From positions 2,666,001-2,730,000 of the forward strand of contig NZ_VCNH01000008.1 in NCBI RefSeq assembly GCF_024355225.1: 64,000 bases of DNA, in the 5' to 3' direction. Positions within the stretch are counted from its first letter, which is position 1. The number at the start of each line of letters is the position of its first letter. Shown piece after piece: positions 29,243-38,193 of this stretch. The position numbers and the translations under genes were made by a program. The notes beneath the pieces were generated by a model that worked only from the letters and a program-made list of their open reading frames with translations, had not been told where the DNA came from and made no database searches. The DNA comes from Roseovarius sp. M141. GTDB lineage: Bacteria > Pseudomonadota > Alphaproteobacteria > Rhodobacterales > Rhodobacteraceae.

Positions 29243-29628
29243 ATACCGGAAATGCCCACGCCCCCCGAAGAGCCGCGGCAACAGGCTTGTCTGCCTTACC
29301 GTTATTTACAAGGGTCGCTTCGATACGCTCCAGCACGTCCCGCCGGGGAAACTCAGCGATCTGCGCTGCGTGCAAATACCGCCCCCCGCATCCGCGCGAT
29401 CGCCTGCGCCGATGCATAGCGCCTTTCGGCCTCCACGCTGTCTCCTGCCAGACGGGCCTCCCAGGGTTCAAATTGTTCGCTTCAGATAACGGTAGCCTTC
29501 TGTTGTGCCAAGGTCTCCGAATCCGTATTGAGGCTCACGTAGCACGACGCCCGCGCCTCGACCGCCTGATACCGGGCAGGCACGCGCCTGCGCAGGTGGT
29601 AGGTATTGTTCCGTTTCTGAAGCTTCAT
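29243..29628 (-). pseudogene. Tyrosine recombinase (integrase) N-terminal remnant next to tRNA-Ser(GGA)
   Basis: The start at 29628 reads MKLQKRNNTYHLRRRVPARY and SLNTDSETLAQQKAT, the arm-binding N-terminus of phage-type integrases of Rhodobacterales. After an opal codon at 29484-29482 it goes on as SEQFEPWEARLAGDSVEAER and, in another frame, RDVLERIEATLVNNGKADKP. It ends at the antiporter junction; the catalytic domain (R..HxxR..Y) is absent. It lies 132 bases from the 3' end of the tRNA-Ser gene, where such integrases insert, so it marks the right edge of a former island. Confidence 0.75.
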
Positions 29629-29760
29629 CGCACACCGCCCAACTCGCCGTTGTGTGGCAGAATGTGTGACACTTCAAGAGTCGCACGCAGAAATCAACCC
29701 AAGACCGCCCTCGAAGTCATTGACTATAAAAAGAAAAGTAAATTAGTCGAGTCATCTAAG

Positions 29761-29850
29761 TGGCGGAGCGACAGGGATTCGAACCCTGGAGACGGTCTCC
29801 CGCCTACACACTTTCCAGGCGTGCGCCTTCGACCACTCGGCCACCGCTCC
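29761..29850 (-). tRNA. tRNA-Ser(GGA)
   Basis: A 90-base class II tRNA on the minus strand: 5' GGAGCGGTGGCCGAGTGG, anticodon loop CTGGAAA giving anticodon GGA (serine UCC/UCU), long variable arm, T-arm GGTTCGAATCC, acceptor CGCTCC, discriminator G and encoded CCA (29763-29761). Its 3' end is the likely attachment site of the neighbouring integrase remnant. Confidence 0.98.
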
Positions 29851-29858
29851 GTTACGCT

Positions 29859-29888
29859 TCTTTACCGTCCGTGTTACCGGGATTTCAA
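29859..29888 (-). promoter_or_regulatory. Probable promoter of tRNA-Ser(GGA)
   Basis: On the minus strand TTGAAA (29888-29883), 18 bases, then TAAAGA (29864-29859), eight bases before the tRNA 5' end, the same geometry as the promoter of tRNA-Ser(GCU). Confidence 0.5.
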
Positions 29889-29923
29889 GCAGATAATCAC
29901 CGGTGTGAAGAGCTTATGCGCCC

Positions 29924-30643
29924 CTACCCGTCAAGGTGCACATAGACGCGGCGGTTCTGACGCCCCTTCTTTTCGATCTTGCCCAGCCGCAGGCGACCGA
30001 TCTCGCCGGTGCGGGCCACATGCGTACCGCCGCAGGGCTGTAGATCGACCATGCCTTCGCCCTCGCCGATCTGCACCAGACGCACTTGGCCGGCACCTCG
30101 GGGCGGAGCTACGGACATCGTTTTTACGAGGCCGGGATTTGCCGCCAGATCGGCGTCGGTGATCCATGTTTCGGATACCGGCAGGTCGTCATCGATCATG
30201 CGGTTCAGCAGCGCCTCCAACGCTTCGCTGTCCTCGGGCGCCTCGGGCATGTCGAAATCCAGCCGACTGCGCAGCTCGCCGACCGCGCCGCCGGAAACCG
30301 GCAGCGGAATGACGACCGACAGCAGGTGCAGCCCGGTATGCATACGCATCAGGCGGTGGCGGCGGGTCCAGTCCAGATGCTGCTCGACCCGCGTGCCGAC
30401 CGGGGGCAGCGCCTGCGGTGCGGCGGGCACAAGAACGATGTCGGCCCCGCCGCCCTTGACGGTGGTGGCGATCTGCACGGCGCCGCCGGGCCATGTCAGA
30501 TGGCCGCTATCCCCTGGCTGACCGCCCCCTGTCGGATAGAACAGCGACCGGTCCAGCACCACGCCGCCCTCGGCGGTATGGGCAACCACCTGGCCGGATG
30601 CCTCGGACAGGTAGGCGTCTGTGCGGAAATAGGGCACGCTCAT
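29924..30643 (-). CDS. alaX: Alanyl-tRNA editing protein (AlaX-M)
   Basis: Free-standing editing domain that hydrolyses Ser- or Gly-tRNA(Ala). 239 residues, the AlaX-M size. The first part has the glycine-rich FYPTGGGQPGDSGHL motif; the zinc ligands are His102 and His106 in MHTGLHLL and Cys/His in QPCGGTHVAR. The start ATG (30643) overlaps the stop of the mechanosensitive channel gene by four bases, so the two are translationally coupled. It is the last gene of the long minus-strand run reaching back to the BCCT gene. Confidence 0.94.
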   Translation of the reverse strand: MSVPYFRTDAYLSEASGQVVAHTAEGGVVLDRSLFYPTGGGQPGDSGHLTWPGGAVQIATTVKGGGADIVLVPAAPQALPPVGTRVEQHLDWTRRHRLMRMHTGLHLLSVVIPLPVSGGAVGELRSRLDFDMPEAPEDSEALEALLNRMIDDDLPVSETWITDADLAANPGLVKTMSVAPPRGAGQVRLVQIGEGEGMVDLQPCGGTHVARTGEIGRLRLGKIEKKGRQNRRVYVHLDG

Positions 30644-33126
30644 CGGTCTGCATCCCCTGCCCCGCCGCCACCATCCGCATCGTCCATGCGCTGCGCCTCG
30701 TCAACCGACATGGCTGACGTATCCTGACTGGCCGGGCGCGGTTTGCGCGGCTTCGCGCGGGCCGCGCCCATGGCCCCGGTCAGCGTTTCGGGATTGCGCA
30801 GCCAGATGTCGCGCTGTTGATAGGGCATTTCGATACCTTCCTTGGCAAAGCGCGCGGCGATCTCGTGGTTCATGTCCGAGGTCACGTTCATGATAAAGTT
30901 GATATCGCGCAGGATGGCGCGGATTTCAAAATCAAAGGACTCGACGCCGATCCCATGAAAGATGATCGCTGGTTCGGGGTTCATCAGCACCATGGGATGG
31001 GCGCGGGCGATTTCGCGCAGGATGCTTTCGACCCATTTCGTATCGGTGCCATAGGCGACGCCGACCTTGACGATCACCCGGCCCACCGTGCTGCCCTTGG
31101 TGTAGTTCGTGACTGTGCCGCTGATCAGATCCGAGTTCGGGATGATCAGATCCGAGCGATCGAAGGTTTCGATCCGGGTGGAGCGGACCGAGATTTCGCG
31201 CACCGTGCCGTGCTGGCCGTTCACTTCGATCCAGTCGCCCTGACTGATGGGGCGCTCGATCAGCAGGATGATGCCGGACACAAAGTTCGACACAATGGTC
31301 TGAAGACCGAAACCGATACCGACCGACAGCGCACCGGCGACGATGGCGATACTGCTGAGATCAATCCCCGCACTGGTCACGGCGATCAGCCCTGCCAAGA
31401 AAATTCCGATGTACCCCACGCCCGAGACGATGGCATTGCGCCCGCCGGTATCGATCCGCGTCTTGGGCAGAAGCGACGTCTTGAGCATGCCCTGTGTTAC
31501 CCGTGTGACGACGAATCCGATCGCAAAGATGATGGCCAGGGTCAGGAAGATCGTCGGCGATATCGTCATGTCGCCTACCGTGATGCCGCGCCGGAACGAC
31601 ACCCACAGCTCACTCAGATCCGAAACGCGCGCGCCCCAGACCAATGCAAAGAGCGGCAACGACGCCAGCGCGACGAGAAACCCCAGCAACATCGGAATCA
31701 ATTCGTCTGCGGCGCCGTCACGATCATTGGTCGCCAACGAGTACAGCTCGACGATGACACTTTGCAGGATAATGAGCGCCGCCAACAACATCAGGGACAG
31801 AAGCGATGGCATCAACAGGCCGACGGCCGCCTTTTGATAGCCGATTGCAGCCAGCAGGGGCGCGACGACGGCGACGATGACCAGTAGCTTGGACAGTACG
31901 CGCCCCAGCTTGTTTCGGTACGTGTCCGCCCCGCCCTCGGCTTCGACGTCCTGCTCGTCGGGCTGCTGCCGGGTATGATGCGCCAGCAGCCGCGCAAGGC
32001 GGATCAACAGCAGCCCTGCCAGCACCATGACCGGGAACAGCGCGACAGCGCGCGCCTCGGCGGGCCAGCCGTTAATGCTTCCGACTTCGTAGATGAAGTG
32101 AAAAACGGTGATGATAAAACCCATCGCGCCGCCATACAGGCGCCCGGATCGGCGCTGTTCGGGCGTCAGGTCCAGCGGCAGCTGTCCGCCGTCACCACGC
32201 GGAAAGCAGCGCAGCGCCTGCCAGCGCGCCACGAGGAAGATCAGCACCGACACCTGCAACACTTGCAGCATGTCGTTGCTGCGTGCCGCGAAAAGACCAC
32301 TGATGGCAAAGGCCTTGATCAGGATCATAAGGCCGATGAACGGCACTATGATTCCACCCAGCGACATCAGGAACGAAATCAACCAACGCCCCGAGGTCGC
32401 CGCCTGCGGCATAGCGATCCGCACCAGCAATTCAGCCCAGAACCGCCCGCGCAGCAGCAGCACAAGGCCCACCAGCCCCATAAGGGCCGTTACGGGCATC
32501 CTGCTCCAAAGATCCGCGCGCTGTGCGGTGCTGGACAGCCCAACCGCAAGCTCATTGCGGACATCTTCGAACGTGCTCACAATGGCGTGGACGCCGATCG
32601 GCCAATGCTGCGGGTTCAACGGGGATGGCCCACGCTCCAGAAGCTCTTCGGCCGTTCGTTCACGCACGATGCGGTCGATACTCTTTATCATTTCGTCGGC
32701 CTTGCTGTAGGCCAGTTCCGCCCGCTTCACGGGCGCGCGCAACTCTGCCAGCTTTTTGGTCAACGATTCCCGCTGCGAGGCGATCTCCGCCCCCTCGCCG
32801 GGCTCACCCTCGGCCGGTGCGGGGCCAAAGGCGCGCACCTGAGCATCCAGGGTCGCAATCGCATTGCTGTTGATGCTTTGCGCGGCGGAAAAGACACTGC
32901 GCCATTCGGCCAACTGGTCGCGCAGGCTCTCGAATGCGGAGGTCGACGCGCGCTGGTTTTCGATAGCCGTGATCGCGCGCTGGCTGATCGTGTCCCAGCG
33001 GTCGTAATCAGGGCTGGACGGGGGCTGCTGCGCCGCAGCTGTGGTCGCCGTCAGACTCAGCGTCGCTGCGCCAGGCAACAGCGCCAGCGTCAAAGCCAGC
33101 AGAAGATGGCGCAGCACTGTTATCAT
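30640..33126 (-). CDS. Mechanosensitive channel MscS family, large form (DUF3772)
   Basis: An 828-residue inner-membrane channel. It has a signal peptide (LLLALTLALLPGAATLSL), a periplasmic helical domain (about 35-175, DUF3772-like, with WDTISQRAITAIENQRASTS), some eleven hydrophobic segments, and near 600-780 the MscS core: pore helix AGALSVGIGFGLQTIVSNFV, then beta domain GDWIEVNGQHGTVREISVRS and NSDLISGTVTNYTKGSTVGR. A charged C-terminal tail ends it. It should release solutes on hypo-osmotic shock, fitting the BCCT osmolyte importer in the same run. The start overlaps the stop of cysK by four bases. Confidence 0.93.
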   Translation of the reverse strand: MITVLRHLLLALTLALLPGAATLSLTATTAAAQQPPSSPDYDRWDTISQRAITAIENQRASTSAFESLRDQLAEWRSVFSAAQSINSNAIATLDAQVRAFGPAPAEGEPGEGAEIASQRESLTKKLAELRAPVKRAELAYSKADEMIKSIDRIVRERTAEELLERGPSPLNPQHWPIGVHAIVSTFEDVRNELAVGLSSTAQRADLWSRMPVTALMGLVGLVLLLRGRFWAELLVRIAMPQAATSGRWLISFLMSLGGIIVPFIGLMILIKAFAISGLFAARSNDMLQVLQVSVLIFLVARWQALRCFPRGDGGQLPLDLTPEQRRSGRLYGGAMGFIITVFHFIYEVGSINGWPAEARAVALFPVMVLAGLLLIRLARLLAHHTRQQPDEQDVEAEGGADTYRNKLGRVLSKLLVIVAVVAPLLAAIGYQKAAVGLLMPSLLSLMLLAALIILQSVIVELYSLATNDRDGAADELIPMLLGFLVALASLPLFALVWGARVSDLSELWVSFRRGITVGDMTISPTIFLTLAIIFAIGFVVTRVTQGMLKTSLLPKTRIDTGGRNAIVSGVGYIGIFLAGLIAVTSAGIDLSSIAIVAGALSVGIGFGLQTIVSNFVSGIILLIERPISQGDWIEVNGQHGTVREISVRSTRIETFDRSDLIIPNSDLISGTVTNYTKGSTVGRVIVKVGVAYGTDTKWVESILREIARAHPMVLMNPEPAIIFHGIGVESFDFEIRAILRDINFIMNVTSDMNHEIAARFAKEGIEMPYQQRDIWLRNPETLTGAMGAARAKPRKPRPASQDTSAMSVDEAQRMDDADGGGGAGDADR

Positions 33127-34154
33127 TCCTCGAACACTCCGGGGATCGAGCGGGGCGCGCCATGCATCCAGTCCGGCACGGGCAGACCCTTTTCGCGCAG
33201 GAACTCAGGGTTGAACAGCTTGGACTGGTAACGCGAGCCATAGTCGCACAGGATCGTCGCGATGGTATGGCCCGGCCCCATTTCGCGCGCCAGACGGATC
33301 GCGCCCGCGACATTCACGCCGGTCGATGCCCCCATGCACAGCCCCTCATAGTGGAGCAGGTCGAACACGATCGGCAGCGCCTCCTCATCGGTGATCTGGT
33401 AGGCGTAATCGGGCGTAAACCCTTCGAGGTTGGCGGTGATGCGCACCTGCCCGATCCCCTCGGCGATCGAACTGCCTTCGGATTCAAGCTCGCCGGTGGT
33501 GTAGTAGGAAAAAAGTTTGGCGCCCATCGGATCGGCCAGTGCCACCTTTACGCCCTTGGGCTGAAGCGCCATGCCGACGCCCGCCAGCGTCCCGCCCGAG
33601 CCGACAGCGCAGCAGAAACCGTCCAGTTTGCCGCCGGTCTGCTCCCACATTTCGGGGCCGGTGGTCTCAACGTGGGCCTGCCGATTAGCCACGTTGTCGA
33701 ATTGGTTGGCCCAGATCGCGCCGTTCGGCTCGGTCTTGGCCAACTCCGCGGCCAGACGCTCGGAGTAGCGCACAAAGTTGTTGGGGTTACTGTAGGGCGC
33801 GGCGGGCACCTGCACCAGTTCGGCACCGGCAAGGCGCAGCATGTCCTTTTTCTCTTCGCTCTGCGTCTCGGGGATGACGATGACGGTCTTGAACCCCATC
33901 GACGCACCGACCAGCGCCAGACCGATGCCGGTATTGCCGGCGGTCCCCTCGACAATCGTGCCGCCCGGTTTCAATTCGCCGCGCGCCACCGCATCGCGGA
34001 TGATGTACAGCGCCGCGCGGTCCTTGACCGATTGGCCGGGGTTCAGAAACTCGGCCTTGCCGAGAATGGTGCAGCCCGTCTCTTCGCTGGCGCGGCGCAG
34101 CTTGATCATGGGGGTGTTGCCGACCGCGTCGGCCAGATCCTGTGCAATGCGCAT
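33123..34154 (-). CDS. cysK: Cysteine synthase A
   Basis: PLP enzyme forming cysteine from O-acetylserine and sulfide, 343 residues. The PLP lysine is Lys44 in NPGQSVKDRAA; the phosphate-binding loop is EGTAGNTGIGLA and the second glycine loop SGGTLAGVG. The ATG at 34154 has AAGGA seven bases upstream; the open frame beyond is not CysK-like. It follows trgB and overlaps the channel gene. trgB-cysK adjacency is known from the tellurite resistance locus of Rhodobacter sphaeroides, so a redox or tellurite role is possible besides biosynthesis. It is somewhat longer at the C-terminus than enteric CysK. Confidence 0.93.
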   Translation of the reverse strand: MRIAQDLADAVGNTPMIKLRRASEETGCTILGKAEFLNPGQSVKDRAALYIIRDAVARGELKPGGTIVEGTAGNTGIGLALVGASMGFKTVIVIPETQSEEKKDMLRLAGAELVQVPAAPYSNPNNFVRYSERLAAELAKTEPNGAIWANQFDNVANRQAHVETTGPEMWEQTGGKLDGFCCAVGSGGTLAGVGMALQPKGVKVALADPMGAKLFSYYTTGELESEGSSIAEGIGQVRITANLEGFTPDYAYQITDEEALPIVFDLLHYEGLCMGASTGVNVAGAIRLAREMGPGHTIATILCDYGSRYQSKLFNPEFLREKGLPVPDWMHGAPRSIPGVFEE

Positions 34155-34213
34155 GGCGCGTCCTTTCCAGCATGAAAACGTGGGCCAATACTTAGGCGCG
34201 ATGGCGCGGCAAC

Positions 34214-35338
34214 TCAAGCCGCAGCGCGCAGTCTGGCCCGTTCGCGTGCCAGCCACATCAGCGACAGGATAAGCGGACCATTGTCGGCCTCGCCCGTATC
34301 CAGCAGGGCCATGGCGGCGTCGAAATCCAGCACATGCAGGCGGATGTCCTCGGCCTCGGTATCCAGCCCGCCATAGCGGGGCAGATCGTCAGGAAGGTCC
34401 GCGAGGCCCACGAAATTGTGAAAGTATTCAGTGGAATACCCGGGCGTGCAGTAGTAGCTCCCGATCCGCTCCAGCCGGGTCAGGGACAGCCCCGCCTCCT
34501 CCATGCATTCACGATGCGCTGCCTGCTCGGGCGTCTCGCCGGGGTCGACGCGACCTGCGACAGGCTCCAGCATCCAGGGGCGAGGATCGCCGCGCCCATA
34601 GGGGCCCATGCGAAACTGTTCCACCAGCAGCACGCGGTCGCGGACCGGATCATATGGCAGCACCAGCGCCGCATCGGTTGCCACGAAAATCTCGCGGCGC
34701 AGCGTATTGCTCATCCCACCCTGAAACGTCGGATGGCGCAGAACGCGCGCCTCGGTGCGGAAGTAACCGGCGTGCAGAACCTCGGTCTCGACGGCCTCGA
34801 CCGCATCTGCGCCGGTGTCGCTGCGCACCTGCGCCGGCACGCCGGTGACTGCCAGACGTGACGCCGCCCGCGCCCGGATCATCGGCATCCGCGCGGCCAG
34901 GTCCTGCGGGCTGCATGTGCCCAGATATCCCATCGCCTCGGTCGCGGCGAGACGGCTGATCGCGCCCCATTGCTGTGCCCAATCGTCCAGATCAAATGGC
35001 ACGCCCTGCTGCCACAATCCCGCCTGCGGGAAATAGATGCGCGCCTGATGCGGGCCGCCTTCGGCGCACACAACCACCTCGCGCAGATCACAGCCAAAGC
35101 CGCCCTCGTAGAAATCAAGGCGCTGCACCTCCTGCGGGCTGAGATCCTCCAGCAGCACACCCACAGTATTGGCGCCGGGCTGTATGGCGATCGTCGGGAA
35201 CACCTGCCCCTTGGCCCATGTCACCACATGATCCGGCAGGGTTGCGGGCCACATCGATACTGCGTCAGCGCGCGGACCCAGAACGATCCGCAGCAGCGCC
35301 GTGTCGCGCAATGTGCCATATAGAAAGAGGGCGCTCAC
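34214..35338 (-). CDS. trgB: TrgB-like fusion: gamma-glutamylcyclotransferase-like plus Nudix hydrolase
   Basis: A 374-residue two-domain protein. Residues 1-120 have the AIG2/GGCT fold (ALFLYGTLRD at the start, LDFYEGGFG later). Residues 180-370 are a Nudix hydrolase of the ADP-ribose pyrophosphatase type, with the box GRVDPGETPEQAAHRECMEE followed by AGL; the G-5x-E-7x-REUXEEXGU pattern is complete. The same fusion, called TrgB, lies with cysK in the tellurite locus of Rhodobacter sphaeroides. The ATG at 35338 is clear. TrgA, the third gene of that locus, is not seen in this window. Confidence 0.87.
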   Translation of the reverse strand: MSALFLYGTLRDTALLRIVLGPRADAVSMWPATLPDHVVTWAKGQVFPTIAIQPGANTVGVLLEDLSPQEVQRLDFYEGGFGCDLREVVVCAEGGPHQARIYFPQAGLWQQGVPFDLDDWAQQWGAISRLAATEAMGYLGTCSPQDLAARMPMIRARAASRLAVTGVPAQVRSDTGADAVEAVETEVLHAGYFRTEARVLRHPTFQGGMSNTLRREIFVATDAALVLPYDPVRDRVLLVEQFRMGPYGRGDPRPWMLEPVAGRVDPGETPEQAAHRECMEEAGLSLTRLERIGSYYCTPGYSTEYFHNFVGLADLPDDLPRYGGLDTEAEDIRLHVLDFDAAMALLDTGEADNGPLILSLMWLARERARLRAAA

Positions 35339-35441
35339 GTCGTTACGGTCCAGCGCCGCGCTGCGGCCAACAGCGCGCTAGCAAGAATGCCGGTGATCGT
35401 CGCGACACGGCGGTCGGCAGGGTGCGTACCTTTGGCATGCA

Positions 35442-36650
35442 TTATTCGGGCTTTGCGATGGTGATCTGAGTGACATCGCAGTTACCCGCGTGGAACGATC
35501 CGGCGCAAGACGTGAGGTAAAAATTCCACATCCTGCGGAATCGCTCGTCAAAGCCCATGGCCGCGATGCCGTCCCACTGATCGTTGAAACGGTCGTGCCA
35601 GCGGCGCAGGGTCTGGCTGTAGCTTTCGCCAAACTCCATCGACCCGGCGACGGTCAGCCCCGCGCGCTCCACTTCCGCGCGCAGGGCGGCGGGGCTGGGC
35701 AACATACCACCCGGAAAGATGTATTTCTGGATAAAATCGACACCGCGCCGGTAAACCTCCCAGCGCGCGTCGCTGATCGTGATGATCTGAAGCGTCGCGC
35801 GTTTGCCGGGGTGCAGCCGGTCGCGCACCGTGTTGAAATAAGCGGGCCAGTATTGCTGTCCGACCGCCTCGAACATCTCGATACTGGCGATGCCGTCATA
35901 GCTGCCACGCTCATCGCGGTAATCCTGTAGCTTGAAGTCTACCAGATCTGAAAGTCCTGCCTTTTCAATACGCTGCCGCGCATAGTTCAACTGCTCTTGA
36001 CTGATGGTAAGGCCGGTCACTTTCAGCCCGCGCTCGGCAGCCGCATATGTGGCGAAGCCGCCCCAGCCACAGCCGATTTCCAGCACATGATCACCCGGCT
36101 GGACCCCCATCCGGTCCACCATCGAAGCGTATTTTGCCGTCTGCGCCTTTTCCAGACTTTCCTGCCCGGTCTCGAACAGGGCGCTGGAATAGGTCATCGT
36201 CTCGTCCAGCCAGAGGCTGTAGAAATCATTGCCCAGATCATAGTGATGGCTGATGTTGCGCCGCGCCTGCCCCTTGGAGTTGCTGCGCAGCCAATGGCGC
36301 GCCCGCTCGAACGCGCGCACCAGCGACAGGCCGGGAAAGCCGTCATAGACATCCTCGTTATCGGTGCAGATGAAATCCATCAGCGCCTGCAAATCCGGGC
36401 TGCTCCACCAGCCATCAAGGTAAGCATCGCAAAACCCCAGATCACCCTCGCGGATCAGCCGGGCAAAGACGTCGGTATTGTGCAGATGCACCTCGCCCAC
36501 CGGGCCGGGATTCGGCCCCTCGGCGCGAAACACCCGGCCATCGGGCAGCACGAAATCCAGCCGCCCCCGGTTGATATTGCGGGTCTTGTCGAAAACCCGC
36601 GCAAAGTAGCGCGGCAAATTCGACTGTCCGTCTGTCGTGGTCAGGATCAT
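35442..36650 (-). CDS. cfa: Cyclopropane-fatty-acyl-phospholipid synthase family methyltransferase
   Basis: A 402-residue SAM-dependent enzyme of the CFA synthase family. The N-terminal third binds lipid (LDFVLPDGRVFRAEG, NTDVFARLIREGDLGFCDAY, the GE-type sequence of CFA synthases), then HHYDLGNDFYSLWLDETMTY, and the SAM loop VLEIGCGWGGFATYAA. EMFEAVGQQYWPAYF is the catalytic-domain motif. It modifies unsaturated acyl chains of membrane phospholipids; the exact product (cyclopropane or methylated fatty acid) cannot be told. Neighbours are photolyase upstream and trgB downstream on the same strand, all stress-linked. Confidence 0.88.
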   Translation of the reverse strand: MILTTTDGQSNLPRYFARVFDKTRNINRGRLDFVLPDGRVFRAEGPNPGPVGEVHLHNTDVFARLIREGDLGFCDAYLDGWWSSPDLQALMDFICTDNEDVYDGFPGLSLVRAFERARHWLRSNSKGQARRNISHHYDLGNDFYSLWLDETMTYSSALFETGQESLEKAQTAKYASMVDRMGVQPGDHVLEIGCGWGGFATYAAAERGLKVTGLTISQEQLNYARQRIEKAGLSDLVDFKLQDYRDERGSYDGIASIEMFEAVGQQYWPAYFNTVRDRLHPGKRATLQIITISDARWEVYRRGVDFIQKYIFPGGMLPSPAALRAEVERAGLTVAGSMEFGESYSQTLRRWHDRFNDQWDGIAAMGFDERFRRMWNFYLTSCAGSFHAGNCDVTQITIAKPE

Positions 36651-36708
36651 GTCGTCTTTTCCGTTTCTTGGCCGATCTCGGGCATCGGCAGTGCCGTGTC
36701 AGCGCGCG

Positions 36709-38139
36709 TCAAAATGTTCGGTCCTGATAGGCGCCCAGCGCCCGGTCGCGCCCTTCGGGCAGACTGACCACCGGGGCGGGGTAGGCATCCGAAGGCGACA
36801 GGCCCCAGCTGCGCGGGATCGCATCGAAATAGCTTAGCGCGGTCTTGCTGGGATCATCATACCCTTCGGCGATCCACGCGCGGGCATAGTTTCCATCCGG
36901 GTCGAATTTTTCCAGCTGCGTCTCGGGGTTGAAGATCCGGAAATAGGGCGCGGCGTCCGGCCCCGACCCGGCCGCCCATTGCCAGCCCATCGCGTTGCTG
37001 GCGATATCCCAATCGGTGAGGCAATCATCGAACCACGCCTGCCCGACCCGCCAATGGGTCATCAGGTGCTTGGTCAGGTAGCTGGCCACGATCATGCGCG
37101 CACGGTTGTGCATCCGGCCCGTCACGTACATCTCGCGCATGGCCGCATCGACAAAGCGGATGCCGGTACGCCCCTGTTTCCATGCCACGACCTCGGACGT
37201 AGTCCCGTCTTCGTTCCAAGGGAAATCATCCCATTTCTCGCGCCAGTTGCGCGTGGCGATCTGCGGCGTGTGGTAGATCAGGTGATAGGCAAATTCGCGC
37301 CAGACCAGTTCCTTGACCCATGTCTCGGCACCCTTGGCGCCCTCGTGCAGTGCGCGCAGGCCGGCGTGCCAGCACTGCGCCGGGCTGATTTCGCCAAGCG
37401 CGAGGTTCTCCGACAGGTTTGAGGTGCCGTCGATGGCGGGCAGATCGCGGCGCGTCTTGTAGCGGTCAATCGAGTCCTCGATGAACCACGCCAGCCGGTC
37501 CTGCGCGGCCTCCTCCCCAACCTGCTGATAGGGCAGGCAGATGTCTGCGCCCCGCTGCATCGCGGCGTCCATCTGCCAATCGACCAGATCATCGCTGGCG
37601 GGCCATGCCTCGGGCGCTTTCAGATCGCTTGGCGCGGGCAGCGGCGCGGGCACATCGCGGTCCTTCACCGCACGCCACATCGGCGAGTAGACCTTGTAAT
37701 AACCGCCCTCCTTCGTCTCGACGGTCCACGGCTCGAACAGCAGATGGCCCGCGTGGCTACGCGCATCAACGCCATCCTGCCGCAGCCCGGCCTTTACCGC
37801 CTTGTCACGCGCGATGGCGCCTGGATCGTAAAGCCGCGACCAATACACCGCCCCTGCCCCCGTTTCCCGCAGTAGATCGCGCAGCACGTCCAGCGCGGCG
37901 CCCCGGCGCAGGATCAGGCGGCTGCCCTTGGCCTCCAGCGTCTTGGCAAACCGCTCCAGCGCCAGCCCCAGCCGCCATTTCGGCGCGGCGCCGAGGCCTG
38001 CGACCGTATCGTCATGGATAAAAACGGGAATGACGGGAATGACGGGACCACCCGTGTCCAACGCGGCGCAGAGGGCGGGATGATCGGTCAGCCGCAGATC
38101 GCGGCGGAGCCAGAGGAGAGTGGGTTTGCTATCGGGCAT
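36709..38139 (-). CDS. phrB: Deoxyribodipyrimidine photolyase
   Basis: Light-driven repair of cyclobutane pyrimidine dimers using FAD; 476 residues. N-terminal antenna domain begins with LLWLRRDLRLTDHPAL. The C-terminal FAD domain has TSNLSENLALGEISPAQCWH, WVKELVWREFAYHLIYH, RFVDAAMREMYVTGRMHNRA and DWDIASNAMGWQWAAGSGPD. ATG 38139 was chosen because GGAAAAG lies just upstream; an in-frame ATG at 38175 has no ribosome site. Same strand and close to cfa and the class V aminotransferase. Confidence 0.95.
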   Translation of the reverse strand: MPDSKPTLLWLRRDLRLTDHPALCAALDTGGPVIPVIPVFIHDDTVAGLGAAPKWRLGLALERFAKTLEAKGSRLILRRGAALDVLRDLLRETGAGAVYWSRLYDPGAIARDKAVKAGLRQDGVDARSHAGHLLFEPWTVETKEGGYYKVYSPMWRAVKDRDVPAPLPAPSDLKAPEAWPASDDLVDWQMDAAMQRGADICLPYQQVGEEAAQDRLAWFIEDSIDRYKTRRDLPAIDGTSNLSENLALGEISPAQCWHAGLRALHEGAKGAETWVKELVWREFAYHLIYHTPQIATRNWREKWDDFPWNEDGTTSEVVAWKQGRTGIRFVDAAMREMYVTGRMHNRARMIVASYLTKHLMTHWRVGQAWFDDCLTDWDIASNAMGWQWAAGSGPDAAPYFRIFNPETQLEKFDPDGNYARAWIAEGYDDPSKTALSYFDAIPRSWGLSPSDAYPAPVVSLPEGRDRALGAYQDRTF

Positions 38140-38193
38140 ATCTTTTCCGGATTCATGTATATCCGGGTTGGACATAGCGCGCTGCGCGGCGGA

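Noticed and set aside
19389..29850. The two tRNA-Ser genes as paired attachment sites of one island
   Set aside because: Their 3' ends differ in the acceptor and T-stem flank (CGTCTCC against CGCTCC), so they are not the identical direct repeat left by an integrase.
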